The position numbers and the translations under genes are program-made. Positions 52,145 to 61,214 of a DNA stretch of 64,000 nt are shown in pieces; position 1 is the first letter of the stretch; each line of letters starts with the position of its first letter. Origin of the DNA: Mycolicibacterium helvum (GTDB taxonomy: Bacteria; Actinomycetota; Actinomycetes; Mycobacteriales; Mycobacteriaceae); assembly GCF_010731895.1 (NCBI RefSeq), contig NZ_AP022596.1:558001-622000 (forward strand). Reading direction: 5' to 3'. The notes below the pieces were generated by a model, which saw nothing but the letters and a program-made list of their open reading frames with translations, did not search any database and was not told the origin of the DNA.

Positions 52145-53359
52145 TCACGCGACAACACCCTGCTCCCGCAGGCGGGCGATCTCGTCGCCGGACAAGCCCA
52201 ACTCGGCCAGCAGCGCATCGGTGTGCTCACCGAGGCCCGGCACCGGGCCCATCGGCTGCTCATAACCGGCGATGATCGGCGGCGGCAGGATGGCCTCGAT
52301 CGGCCCGGCCGTGGTCTGCACTGTCCGCCAGCGGTCGCGATCCGACAGCTGGGGATGTGCGAGCACCTCACTGGGCAGGTTGTAGCGGGCATTACCGATG
52401 CCCGCGGTGTCAGCGGTCTTCTGGATGTGCGCGAGATCGTACTTAGCACACCAGGTTTGGATGGCCTCGTTGAGGACATCGCGGTTGGCGACGCGATCGG
52501 AGTTGGTGGCGAAGCGCGGGTCGTCAGCCAGGTCAGGCCGCTCGATGATGTCACGGGCCAGCCGTTGCCACTCTCGGTCATTGGTGGTGCCCAACACAAC
52601 GGTCTGGTTGTCGGCGGTGTCGTAGGAGCCATAGGGCGCGACCGCCGGGGAGTTCATCCCCAACGGTTGCTGGTCGATTCCGGAGTGCTGAGCGTAGGTC
52701 AGCGGATAACCCATCAAGTCCATCATCGTGTCGAACAGGCTCACGGTGACCGCCGCACCCCGGCGCTCCCGCTGGCCGCGGGAGATCAGCATCGCCATGA
52801 TCGACAGCGCCGAGTACAGCCCGGTGGAGATGTCGGCGATGGGCGGGCCGGGCTTGGCCGGCATACCGGGATAGCCGGTAACTGCACATGATCCGGACTC
52901 GGACTGCGCCAAGAGGTCGTAGGCACGCTTGTTCGACAGCGGGCCGCCCGCGCCGTATCCGTCGATCTCGACGGCGATCACATCGGGTTGGCGGTCGCGC
53001 AGTTGCTCGGCTGAGATGCCGAGCCTGGCGGTGGAGCCGGGCGCCAGATTCGACACCAGCGCGTCGGCGCGGTCGAGCATCCGGTGCAGGATCTCCAGGC
53101 CCTCGGGCGACTTCAGGTCCAGCGCGATGGATTCCTTGTTGCGGTTGGCCCAAACAAAGTGCGCCGCAAGGCCACCCGGGCCATTGACGACGTCGTCGTA
53201 GTGTCGGGCGAAGTCCCCGCCCGCCGGATTCTCCACCTTGATCACGCGGGCCCCGAAATCGGCCAGCACCCGCGTACAGATCGGCGCCGCTATCGCCTGT
53301 TCCAGAGCCACGACGGTGATACCGGCCAGCGGGGCTGCCGGTCGTTGCGCAGAAGTCAT
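52145..53359 (-). CDS. CaiB/BaiF family CoA-transferase
   Basis: The 404-residue protein is a class III CoA-transferase: GITVVALEQAIAAPICTRVLADFGARVIKVE (blocks at residues 12-43), NRNKESIALDLKSPEG near 72-87 and the putative catalytic Asp176 in PPIADISTGLYS. It activates an acid without ATP. It is the second such gene in the window; with no acyl-CoA ligase present, these two may be the entry points to beta-oxidation. It is 32 bases upstream of the thiolase. Confidence 0.9.
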   Translation of the reverse strand: MTSAQRPAAPLAGITVVALEQAIAAPICTRVLADFGARVIKVENPAGGDFARHYDDVVNGPGGLAAHFVWANRNKESIALDLKSPEGLEILHRMLDRADALVSNLAPGSTARLGISAEQLRDRQPDVIAVEIDGYGAGGPLSNKRAYDLLAQSESGSCAVTGYPGMPAKPGPPIADISTGLYSALSIMAMLISRGQRERRGAAVTVSLFDTMMDLMGYPLTYAQHSGIDQQPLGMNSPAVAPYGSYDTADNQTVVLGTTNDREWQRLARDIIERPDLADDPRFATNSDRVANRDVLNEAIQTWCAKYDLAHIQKTADTAGIGNARYNLPSEVLAHPQLSDRDRWRTVQTTAGPIEAILPPPIIAGYEQPMGPVPGLGEHTDALLAELGLSGDEIARLREQGVVA

Positions 53360-53396
53360 CAGATCACCATACGGACGGCCGAGCGGCTGCTGGCCA

Positions 53397-54599
53397 CTAG
53401 TAACTCTTGGGCAAGCCGAGCACGTTGGCGGCGAGGAAATTGAGGATCATCTCCTGGCTGACTGGGGCGATCTTCATCAGCCGCGATTCACGGAAGAATC
53501 GGGAAATGTGGTACTCCTCGGAGTAACCCATGCCGCCGTGAGTCTGCAACGCGCGGTCGGCCGCCCCGAACCCGGCGTCCGCGCACAGATATTTGGCCAT
53601 ATTGGCTTCCCGACCGCACGGCTTTCCGTTGTCGTAGAGCCAGGTCGCCTTACGCAGGATCAGCTCGGCGGCATCCAAGCGCGCCAGCGAGTCGGCCAGC
53701 GGGAACTGGATGCCCTGGTTCATCCCGATCGGCCGGTCGAACACCACGCGTTCGTTGGCGTATTTCACCGCCCGGTCCAGTGCCACCCGCCCGATGCCGA
53801 GCGCCTCGGCAGCGATCAACATCCGTTCCGGGTTCAGCCCGTGCAGGATGTAGGAGAATCCCTGGCCCTCTTCACCGATGCGGTCAGAGACCGGGACGCG
53901 CAGATCGTCGATGAACACCTCGTTGGAGCTGACCGCATTGCGCCCCATCTTCTTGATGGGCCGGATATCGACGTGGTCCCGGTCGATGTCGGTGAGGAAC
54001 AGTGACAAGCCGTCGGTCGGCTTGCCCCCGCGCTTTTCCGCGTCCTCGCGGCTCTCGGTTCGGGTCAGCAGCAGGATCTTCTCGGATTCCAGCGCCTTGG
54101 AGATCCATACCTTGCGGCCGTTGACGATGTAATGGTCGCCGGAGTTGTCCCGACTGCGTTTGGCGAATGTCGTGATCCGCGAAGTATCCAGTCCGGCACC
54201 GGGTTCGGTAACGCCGAAGCAGACGTGCAAGTCTCCATTGACGATTCGCGGCAGCGTCGCGGCCTTCATCTCGTCGGAGCCGAACACCACCACCGGCTGC
54301 ATACCGAAGATGGACATGTGGATCGCACTGGCGGCGTTCATAGCTCCGCCAGAGCGGGCGACCTCCTCGGCCAACAGTGTGGCCTCGGTGATGCCCAGAC
54401 CGTGGCCGCCGTATTCCTCCGGGATGGTCATCCCCAGCCAACCGCCCTTGGCGATGGCGTCGTAGAACTCTGAAGGGAACTGGTGCTCCTGGTCCTTATC
54501 CATCCAGTACTGGTCGTCGAAGCGTGATGCCAGCTCCCGCACCGACTTACGGATCAGTGCCTGATCCTCGGTCAGCTCGAAGCTCATCCCTGCGGACAT
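53397..54599 (-). CDS. Acyl-CoA dehydrogenase
   Basis: The 400-residue ACAD has FELTEDQALIRKSVRELASRF at the start, IPEEYGGHGLGITEATLLAEEV, VCFGVTEPGAGLDTSRITTF near 135-154, and ALQTHGGMGYSEEYHISRFFRESRLMKIAP at the C-terminus, where catalytic and flavin contacts are expected. GGAGGG lies six bases upstream of ATG 54599; an ATG at 54644 has no ribosome-binding site. It sits 37 bases upstream of the CoA-transferase and probably shares its transcript. Confidence 0.91.
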   Translation of the reverse strand: MSAGMSFELTEDQALIRKSVRELASRFDDQYWMDKDQEHQFPSEFYDAIAKGGWLGMTIPEEYGGHGLGITEATLLAEEVARSGGAMNAASAIHMSIFGMQPVVVFGSDEMKAATLPRIVNGDLHVCFGVTEPGAGLDTSRITTFAKRSRDNSGDHYIVNGRKVWISKALESEKILLLTRTESREDAEKRGGKPTDGLSLFLTDIDRDHVDIRPIKKMGRNAVSSNEVFIDDLRVPVSDRIGEEGQGFSYILHGLNPERMLIAAEALGIGRVALDRAVKYANERVVFDRPIGMNQGIQFPLADSLARLDAAELILRKATWLYDNGKPCGREANMAKYLCADAGFGAADRALQTHGGMGYSEEYHISRFFRESRLMKIAPVSQEMILNFLAANVLGLPKSY

Positions 54600-54702
54600 C
54601 TTCGCCCTCCAGTTCCTCGGGTGGTCGGTGACCACATAGGTCATCGTCGGCGCGAAGGGTCTGCCCGCCTCGCACCGACGACCAACGACTCGGCGTGCGG
54701 CT

Positions 54703-55992
54703 TTAGGTGCCGCTGTTCGCCTTGGCGGCGTCCATCAAGGCACTGTCGCCCCGTTCGCCCTTCTGATGATGGCTGCGCGCCTGGATCGACACGTCGTGGC
54801 CCTCGGCCGCCTTGCGCAGCGCGCCGACGGTGGCCTGCTCACGCGCGATGTGAGTGAACGGGTCCCAGTGGTACCAGCGGCACGCGTTCTCGTAGGTCAT
54901 CTTGTTGATCTCGGCGTCGGGCACGTCGTGTTCCTTCAGGACCTCGTCGAGCTGCTCGGGGGCACCGGGCCACATCGAGTCGCTGTGCGGGTAGTCGGCC
55001 TCCCAGCAGATGTTGTCGATTCCGATGGCGTTACGCAGCTGCACACCAACATGATCGGAGATGAAGCACGTGAGGAAGTGCTCCCGGAAGACCTCCGACG
55101 GCTTCTGCCTGCCGAAGTCCTGCCCAGTCCAGGTCGAGTGCATCTCGTAGGTGCGATCGGCGCGTTCCAGGAAGTAGGGAATCCAGCCGGTACCACCCTC
55201 CGAGAGCGCGATCTTGAGGTTCTTGTATTCCTTGATCGGCCTGGACCACAACAGATCCGCAGCGGCCTGCACGATGTTCATCGGCTGCAGCGTGATCATC
55301 ACGTCCATCGGAGCGTCCGGCGCGGTGATCGCCAGCTTGCCCGACGAGCCGATGTGAACGTTGAGCACCGTGTCGGTGTCTACCAGCGCCTCCCACATCG
55401 GCTTCCAGTGGTCGAAGTCGTGGAAACTCGGATAGCCCATCGCCGCCGGATTCTCGCTGAATGTCAGGGAGTGCACACCGCGCGCGGCATTGCGGCGGAT
55501 CTCCGCGGCGCATGCCACCGGATCCCAGATCACCGGCAGCGTCATCGGAATGAACCGCGCCGGATAGGCGCCGCACCACTCCTCGACATGCCAGTCGTTG
55601 TAAGCCTGCACCAGTGCCAACGAGAACTCCGGGTCTTCGGTGGCAAACAACCGGCCGGCGAAGCCGGGGAAGGACGGGAAACACATCGATCCGAGAATGC
55701 CGCCGGCGTTCATATCCTTGACCCGCTCGTCGACGTCGTAACAGCCGGGCCGGATCTCGTCGAGCCCCTGCGGCTCCAGGCCGTACTCCTCCTTGGGCCG
55801 GCCAGCGACCGCATTCAACGCGACGTTGGGAATGACGATGTCGCGGAAACGCCACATATCCGAGCCGTCGGGGTTGTGGACCAGCCGGGGTGCGTCGTCG
55901 ACGTACTTCTGCGGCAGATGGTTTTTGAACATATCGGGCGGCTCAACGATGTGATCGTCGACGCTGATCAGGATCATGTCCTCGTTGCGCAT
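54703..55992 (-). CDS. Amidohydrolase-2 family protein
   Basis: The 429-residue protein is of the ACMSD-like amidohydrolase group: ISVDDHIVEPPDMFKNHLP with the metal motif near residues 9-14, HSLTFSENPAAMGYPSFHD, ALSEGGTGWIPYFLERAD and WEADYPHSDSMWP keeping the final Asp. It is larger than the 36641 and 37759 proteins. It would hydrolyse or decarboxylate a cyclic acid. It is the first gene of the leftward unit from a divergent gap rich in GAGAA palindromes. Confidence 0.88.
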   Translation of the reverse strand: MRNEDMILISVDDHIVEPPDMFKNHLPQKYVDDAPRLVHNPDGSDMWRFRDIVIPNVALNAVAGRPKEEYGLEPQGLDEIRPGCYDVDERVKDMNAGGILGSMCFPSFPGFAGRLFATEDPEFSLALVQAYNDWHVEEWCGAYPARFIPMTLPVIWDPVACAAEIRRNAARGVHSLTFSENPAAMGYPSFHDFDHWKPMWEALVDTDTVLNVHIGSSGKLAITAPDAPMDVMITLQPMNIVQAAADLLWSRPIKEYKNLKIALSEGGTGWIPYFLERADRTYEMHSTWTGQDFGRQKPSEVFREHFLTCFISDHVGVQLRNAIGIDNICWEADYPHSDSMWPGAPEQLDEVLKEHDVPDAEINKMTYENACRWYHWDPFTHIAREQATVGALRKAAEGHDVSIQARSHHQKGERGDSALMDAAKANSGT

Positions 55993-56021
55993 GGCATTCC
56001 TTCCGTGGCGACCCGCTTAAT

Positions 56022-56036
56022 GAAAACTAGCTTCTC
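56022..56036. promoter_or_regulatory. GAGAA-N5-TTCTC-like palindrome
   Basis: GAAAACTAGCTTCTC matches nine of ten arm positions and lies 30-44 bases upstream of the amidohydrolase start at 55992. A GAGAAT half-site follows at 56044. Confidence 0.4.
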
Positions 56037-56183
56037 ATTCCACGAGAATCAACATTCGACAGTTGCCTCACCGGTGCGCCGCGGCCCCCATCCGAGCCCC
56101 CACCACACCCGCCCGACCTCGGATTTTCCGCGCAGCTCACAAGCGGGGATTGACCTTCCGGCAAGATCATGAAAATCTGTTAT

Positions 56184-56206
56184 CCGGATATGAGAATGCG
56201 ATTCTC
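56184..56206 (+). promoter_or_regulatory. Promoter element with perfect GAGAAT-ATTCTC palindrome
   Basis: CCGGATATGAGAAT (56184-56197) matches the element upstream of the aldehyde dehydrogenase, and its GAGAAT begins the perfect palindrome GAGAATGCGATTCTC (56192-56206). It is 22-44 bases upstream of the GTG at 56228. It is the best-formed site of the recurrent motif, together with the one at 63789. Confidence 0.55.
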
Positions 56207-56227
56207 TACCTTGAGAGGGGGTTACCT

Positions 56228-56758
56228 GTGCGCTTGACGCCGCTACCAGCCGAACAGTGGGACGACGAGGTGCAGTCCGCCCTGAAGAGCATGCTGCCGC
56301 GTGACCGACAGAACCCCGAGGGTGCCGGAACAGCGCTGTCCACCCTTGTGCGACATCCCGACCTCACCAAGGCGTACCTGGGCTTCAACGTCTACTTGTT
56401 GTTCGGCTCCACGCTTCCAGCCCGGCTGCGCGAGGTGGCCGTGCTGCGGGTCGCGCATCGTCGCGACTGCACGTACGAGTGGGAGCACCACGTCGAGATG
56501 GCCAAGGCGGAGGGCCTGACCGAGGCCGACGTCGAGGCCATCCGGCGCGGCGAGGCCAATGACGAGCTCGACCGGCTGGTACTGAAGGCCACCGACGAAC
56601 TCGAGGACAAATCCAATCTCACCGACGAAATCTGGGCCGCGCTCGGCGAACATCTCGACGAGCGCCAGCGCATGGATTTCGTCTTTACCGTCGGCGCCTA
56701 CGGCATGTTGGCCATGGCGTTCAACACTTTCGGCGTGCAGCTCGAGAACGAAAGGTAA
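56228..56758 (+). CDS. Carboxymuconolactone decarboxylase-like protein
   Basis: The 176-residue protein has the AhpD/CMD domain pattern: LREVAVLRVAHRRDCTYEWEHHVEMAKAEGL (key blocks at residues 76-105), where Cys and the His-x-x-x-His region sit, but there is only one Cys rather than the CxxC of peroxidase-type members. It may act as a decarboxylase or cofactor-free hydrolase on ring-cleavage intermediates. GTG 56228 follows GAGAGGGGG; a frame from 56063 lies across the promoter and is rejected. It heads the 56-62 kb operon. Confidence 0.85.
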   Translation: MRLTPLPAEQWDDEVQSALKSMLPRDRQNPEGAGTALSTLVRHPDLTKAYLGFNVYLLFGSTLPARLREVAVLRVAHRRDCTYEWEHHVEMAKAEGLTEADVEAIRRGEANDELDRLVLKATDELEDKSNLTDEIWAALGEHLDERQRMDFVFTVGAYGMLAMAFNTFGVQLENER

Positions 56759-56763
56759 CTACG

Positions 56764-58089
56764 TTGGCATTTTTCCCGAAACCAGCTGCGGGTAGCTGGA
56801 CGCAGAACTGGCCCGAACTGGGCACTGGTCCCGTCGATTACACCGACTCGATCGACCCCGAACAGTGGAAGCTCGAGCAGCAGGCGATCTTCAAGAAGAC
56901 CTGGCTCCAGATGGGCCGGGTGGAACTCATCGGCAAGAAGGGCAATTACGTCACCCGCGAGCTGCCGTCGGTCGGTCCCGGGGTGTCGATCATCATCGTC
57001 AATGACGGTGACGAAGTCCGCGCGTTCTACAACTTCTGCCGCCACCGCGGCAACAAGCTGGTATGGAATGACTATCCAGGCGAAGAGGTTTCGGGCTCGT
57101 GCCGGCAGTTCACCTGCAAGTACCACGCCTGGCGCTACTCACTCAAGGGTGACCTGACCTTCATCCAGCAGGAAGGCGAGTTCTTCGACGTCGATAAGGC
57201 GGACTACGGGCTGGTGCCGGTGCGCTGCGAGGTGTGGGAGGGCTTCATCTTCGTCAACTTCGACGACAACGCCATCGGGCTGCGGGAGTACCTGGGCGAG
57301 TTCGCCGAGGGCCTCGAGGGCTACCCATTCCACGAGATGACCGAGCACTACAGCTACCGCTCGGAGGTCAACGCGAACTGGAAGCTCTTCATCGACGCGT
57401 TCACCGAGTTCTATCACGCGCCGATCCTGCACATGAAGCAGGCGGAGCGGGAAGAAGCCGAGAAGCTGGCCAAGTTCGGCTTCGAGGCGCTGGCCTACGA
57501 CATCAAGGGTGACCATTCGATGGTGTCGTCGTGGGGCGGTATGTCCCCACCCAAGGACCTGAACATGGTCAAACCCATCGAACGGATCCTGCACAGCGGA
57601 CTCTTCGGCCCGTGGGAACGGCCCGACATCAAGGGCATCCTGCCCGATGAGTTGCCGCCGGCAATCAACCCCGGCCGCCACAAGACCTGGGGCACTGACT
57701 CATTCGAGTTTTTCCCCAACTTCACGCTGCTGTTCTGGGCGCCGGGTTGGTACCTGACGTACAACTACTGGCCTACCGCGGTGGACAAGCACATCTTCGA
57801 GGCCGACCTGTACTTCGTGCCGCCCACGAATCTGCGGCAGCGGCTCTCGCAGGAGTTGGCGGCCGTGACGTTCAAGGAATATGCATTCCAAGACGCCAAC
57901 ACGCTGGAGGCTACCCAGACCCAGATCGGCACCGGGGTCATCAAGGACTTCCCGTTGTGTGATCAGGAAATCTTGCTGCGCCACCTTCATATGACCGCAC
58001 ACCAGTACGTGGACAGGTACAAAGAAGCCATGGCCAACGGAAACGGCTCAGCTGCCGCCAAGCTGATGAAGGAAGACGCAAATGTCTAA
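56764..58089 (+). CDS. Rieske oxygenase, large (alpha) subunit
   Basis: The 441-residue protein has the Rieske cluster Cys92-x-His94 and Cys118-x2-His121 (FCRHRGN, FTCKYHAWR) and the mononuclear iron site in LFIDAFTEFYHAPILH, with Asp211, His218 and His223. It hydroxylates or dihydroxylates an aromatic or terpenoid ring using electrons from a reductase/ferredoxin not encoded next to it. TTG 56764 begins MAFFPKP, five bases after the upstream stop. It is coupled by eight bases to a small gene downstream. Confidence 0.92.
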   Translation: MAFFPKPAAGSWTQNWPELGTGPVDYTDSIDPEQWKLEQQAIFKKTWLQMGRVELIGKKGNYVTRELPSVGPGVSIIIVNDGDEVRAFYNFCRHRGNKLVWNDYPGEEVSGSCRQFTCKYHAWRYSLKGDLTFIQQEGEFFDVDKADYGLVPVRCEVWEGFIFVNFDDNAIGLREYLGEFAEGLEGYPFHEMTEHYSYRSEVNANWKLFIDAFTEFYHAPILHMKQAEREEAEKLAKFGFEALAYDIKGDHSMVSSWGGMSPPKDLNMVKPIERILHSGLFGPWERPDIKGILPDELPPAINPGRHKTWGTDSFEFFPNFTLLFWAPGWYLTYNYWPTAVDKHIFEADLYFVPPTNLRQRLSQELAAVTFKEYAFQDANTLEATQTQIGTGVIKDFPLCDQEILLRHLHMTAHQYVDRYKEAMANGNGSAAAKLMKEDANV

Positions 58090-58411
58090 GCTGCCAGAAG
58101 AATTCGCCGATTTGGAGCGCTTCAGCGACTGGTGCCTGCCGACAGAGGAAGAGCGCTACGAGAAGCGGCTGAACTCGACGATGTCCGAGATGCAGGAGTT
58201 GTACGACGCCGGCATGGAACGGCTCGAAGACATCATGGTCTACGTCGACGCCCGCTTCCCACTCAAGGGGATGCCGGAGGACGCCAAAGCCCTGGTCCAC
58301 TTGGGACAGTCGATCGTCCAGGTCAGCTTTCCGATCGAGGTGTGGAAGCAGCCCCGCGTGCTCGACAGCGGCGCGGCCTATATCCAACTCATCAAGGAGC
58401 CGGTGGTCTAG
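58082..58411 (+). CDS. Small conserved protein next to the Rieske oxygenase
   Basis: The 109-residue protein has DLERFSDWCLPTEEERYEKR, a helical middle MSEMQELYDAGMERLEDIM, and VYVDARFPLKGMPEDAKAL; its end is AAYIQLIKEPVV. It is not recognisably a Rieske beta subunit (which would be about 170 residues of NTF2 fold). It overlaps the oxygenase stop by eight bases, so it is likely a partner or assembly factor for it. The function is unknown. Confidence 0.7.
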   Translation: MSKLPEEFADLERFSDWCLPTEEERYEKRLNSTMSEMQELYDAGMERLEDIMVYVDARFPLKGMPEDAKALVHLGQSIVQVSFPIEVWKQPRVLDSGAAYIQLIKEPVV

Positions 58412-58412
58412 T

Positions 58413-59675
58413 TTGTCTGCTCTTCACGCAAGCGGTTCATCGCCGCGCGCAACGACCCTCAAGGCGGCCGGGTACGTCGACGTCGACGCGGGCGAGATCG
58501 TCCGCCCCGGCATCGTGAAGGTCGATGGCGACCGAATCGTCGCCGTCGGTGGCGACATCGATGCGGAGTCATCGACTGTGCTCGATCTGGGGGACGCCAT
58601 CCTGCTGCCCGGCCTGATGGACATGGAAGTCAACCTCCTGATGGGCGGCCGGGGGGAAACCCCCGGCCTTTCCCAGGTTCAGGACGATCCGCCGACCCGG
58701 GTCCTGCGCGCGGTCGGCAATGCCCGGCGCACATTGCACGCCGGGTTCACCACGGTGCGCAACCTCGGACTCTTCGTCAAGACCGGCGGCTATCTGCTTG
58801 ACGTCGCATTGGGCAAGGCCATCGACGCCGGCTGGATCGAAGGCCCGCGCATCGTCCCGGCCGGCCATGCCATCACCCCAACCGGCGGCCACCTGGACCC
58901 GACGATGTTCGCCGCGTTCATGCCCGGCGCCCTTGAGTTGACGGTCGAGGAGGGCATCGCCAACGGGGTCGACGAGGTCCGCAAGGCGGTGCGGTACCAG
59001 ATCAAACACGGGGCGCAACTGATCAAGGTGTGCGTCTCCGGCGGTGTCATGTCGCTGACCGGCGAAGCAGGCGCGCAACACTATTCGGATGACGAGCTGC
59101 GTGCGATCGTCGATGAGGCACACCGGCGCGGGCTGCGAGTGGCCGCGCACACCCACGGCGCCGAGGCGGTCAAGCACGCGGTCGCATGCGGGATCGATTG
59201 CATCGAGCACGGCTTCCTGATGGACGACGAGGCGATCCAGATGCTCGTCGACAATGACCGGTTCCTGGTCACCACTCGCCGCCTGGCCCAGGCGATGGAT
59301 GTCTCACACGCGCCGAAGGAGTTGCAGGACAAGGCGGCGGTGATGTTCCCGAAGGCCGAGACGTCGATCAAGGCGGCCTACGAGGCCGGGGTGAAGATCG
59401 CCGTCGGCACCGACGCGCCCGCGATCCCGCACGGTAAGAACGCCGACGAGTTGGTCACCCTGGTGGAATGGGGCATGCCGCCGGCCGCGGTGCTGCGGGC
59501 CGCCACCGTCGTCTGCGCCGACTTGATCAACGTCACCGACCGTGGCCGGATCGCCGAGGGGCTGCTGGCCGACATCATTGCCGTACCCGGTGATCCGTTG
59601 TTCGACATCACCGTTACCAAAGACGTTCGCTTCGTCATGAAAGGCGGGAAAGTCTATGTCCACAAGAAGGACTGA
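58413..59675 (+). CDS. Imidazolonepropionase-like amidohydrolase, altered metal site
   Basis: The 420-residue protein has the metallo-dependent hydrolase layout: a beta-sandwich start (GIVKVDGDRIVAVGGD), LPGLMDMEVNLLMGG, IKVCVSGGVMSL (position of the metal-bridging Lys), AAHTHGAEAVKHA, CIEHGFL, GTDAPAIPHG. The first motif is normally DMHVHL; here His72 and His74 of that motif are Glu and Asn, so two metal ligands are replaced. It may still bind one metal or be non-hydrolytic. The TTG start at 58413 lies two bases after the upstream stop. Substrate unknown. Confidence 0.85.
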   Translation: MSALHASGSSPRATTLKAAGYVDVDAGEIVRPGIVKVDGDRIVAVGGDIDAESSTVLDLGDAILLPGLMDMEVNLLMGGRGETPGLSQVQDDPPTRVLRAVGNARRTLHAGFTTVRNLGLFVKTGGYLLDVALGKAIDAGWIEGPRIVPAGHAITPTGGHLDPTMFAAFMPGALELTVEEGIANGVDEVRKAVRYQIKHGAQLIKVCVSGGVMSLTGEAGAQHYSDDELRAIVDEAHRRGLRVAAHTHGAEAVKHAVACGIDCIEHGFLMDDEAIQMLVDNDRFLVTTRRLAQAMDVSHAPKELQDKAAVMFPKAETSIKAAYEAGVKIAVGTDAPAIPHGKNADELVTLVEWGMPPAAVLRAATVVCADLINVTDRGRIAEGLLADIIAVPGDPLFDITVTKDVRFVMKGGKVYVHKKD

Positions 59676-60090
59676 CGATATCGTCGAGATTCAGCAACTG
59701 CTGGCCCGCTATGCGGTGACCATCACCCAGCTTGACGTCGAGGCCCTGGTCAAGGTCTTCACCGAGGATGGTACCTACAGCGCGTTCGGTGAAACCTATT
59801 CGCTAGGCCGGTTTCCGGAGCTCGTCGAGGCAGCGCCCAAGGGGCTGTTCATGACCGGCGAGTCGCTGGTCGAATTCGACGAGAGCGACCCTGACGCCGC
59901 CACCGGAACCCAGCCGCTGTGCTTCATCGAGCACTCCGCCCACGACATGCGCATCGGCTACTACCGCGACACCTACCTGCGGACCGAACAGGGCTGGCGG
60001 CTGCGGACCCGCGCGATGACCTTCATCCGGCGCACCGGTGTGCACGATTCGGGCCGTCCGCACGCGATCGGCCGGCCGGCGGGCGGATGA
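59656..60090 (+). CDS. SnoaL-like (NTF2-fold) protein
   Basis: The 144-residue protein has the SnoaL_4 start DDIVEIQQLLARYAVTITQLDVEALVKVFTEDGTYSAFG (in parts, residues 7-45), a central IEHSAHDMRIGYYRDTYLR strand pair near 90-108 and a GWRLRTRAMTFIRRTG C-terminus. Such folds act as cofactor-free isomerases, cyclases or dehydratases. It overlaps the amidohydrolase by 20 bases and the next ACAD by four, so it is part of the operon. The substrate is not predictable. Confidence 0.8.
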   Translation: MSTRRTDDIVEIQQLLARYAVTITQLDVEALVKVFTEDGTYSAFGETYSLGRFPELVEAAPKGLFMTGESLVEFDESDPDAATGTQPLCFIEHSAHDMRIGYYRDTYLRTEQGWRLRTRAMTFIRRTGVHDSGRPHAIGRPAGG

Positions 60091-61211
60091 CCGCGGCAGC
60101 CGAATCCGGTACGACCGTCGAAGAGTTCCGCAGTCGGTTGAGGGCCTGGCTCGACGCGAACGACCTGACGCCCGGTCCGGATCATTCCCTGCCGGCACAC
60201 ATCGAGCAGATGAGCCGAGTCCGCCGGGCCCTGTACGACGCCGGGTGGATGCGATACGGCTGGCCCGAAGAGGTGGGCGGCCTTGGCGGGTCGGTGATCA
60301 TGCGGATGGTGGTCGCCGAAGAGGTGCTCGGCCGCAATATCGCCGAGCCGGGCCCGTATTCGATGATGGAAGTCCTTGTGCCGACCATGATCTCGTATGC
60401 CCGCCCGGAGCTGGCCGCCGAGATGGTGCCGCGCTATCTGCGCGGCGAGGAGCACTGGTGCCAGGGCTTCTCAGAACCTGGCTCGGGTAGTGACCTGGCG
60501 TCGTTGTCCACCAAGGCCACCCAGCGCGGTGACGAGTGGGTGATCAACGGCCAGAAGGTGTGGACCAGCTTCGCCCAGTTCTCCAAGCGCTGCGTGCTGC
60601 TGACCCGCACCGGATCGCCGGACACCCCCAAACATGAAGGCATCACCGCCTTCTTCGTCGACATGGATTCGCCGGGCATCATGGTGCGGCCGCTGCACAC
60701 CATGCACGGGGTCGACGAGTTCTGCGAGGTCTACTTCGATGACGTCGTCGTGCCAGCCGATCGCATGCTCGGCAATCCCGGGGACGGCTGGCGACTGGCC
60801 AACGACCTGTTGCCGTTCGAGCGGTCGACCTGCTTCTGGCAGCGGATCTCGTATTTGTTCACCCGGTTGGACCGGCTGACCGCCGACGCCACCGACGCCG
60901 GGGACTCCGAGCTCGGGGCGGCCTACCTGGCCCTACACACCGTCCGCTGCCGGTCGGCGAGCACCCAGCACCGCTTCGCCGATGGGGCGAAGCTGGGCGC
61001 GGAGACCTCGATCGACAAGGTGCTGCTGGCCAGCGCCGAACAGCGCCTCTACGAGACCGCGCGCGATGTACTGCCGGGTGTCCTCGAACTCGATGAGACG
61101 CCTTGGCGGTCGGAGTTTCTGTACTCGCGGTCGGCCACCATCTACGGCGGCACCGCCGAGATCCAGCGCAATATCATCGCCCGCCGGCTCCTCGACCTCG
61201 GGAAGGAATGA
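60087..61211 (+). CDS. Acyl-CoA dehydrogenase, large partner
   Basis: The 374-residue ACAD has WCQGFSEPGSGSDLASLSTKA near 128-148, WVINGQKVWTSFAQF near 152-166 and a GGTAEIQRNIIARRLLDLG C-terminus. It is immediately followed by a short ACAD-like gene, the second such pair in the window. The two likely form a heteromeric enzyme acting on a bulky acyl-CoA. ATG 60087 overlaps the SnoaL-like stop (ATGA); the frame is open from 59919 but that part is inside the previous gene. Confidence 0.9.
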   Translation: MTAAAESGTTVEEFRSRLRAWLDANDLTPGPDHSLPAHIEQMSRVRRALYDAGWMRYGWPEEVGGLGGSVIMRMVVAEEVLGRNIAEPGPYSMMEVLVPTMISYARPELAAEMVPRYLRGEEHWCQGFSEPGSGSDLASLSTKATQRGDEWVINGQKVWTSFAQFSKRCVLLTRTGSPDTPKHEGITAFFVDMDSPGIMVRPLHTMHGVDEFCEVYFDDVVVPADRMLGNPGDGWRLANDLLPFERSTCFWQRISYLFTRLDRLTADATDAGDSELGAAYLALHTVRCRSASTQHRFADGAKLGAETSIDKVLLASAEQRLYETARDVLPGVLELDETPWRSEFLYSRSATIYGGTAEIQRNIIARRLLDLGKE

Positions 61212-61214
61212 GAC

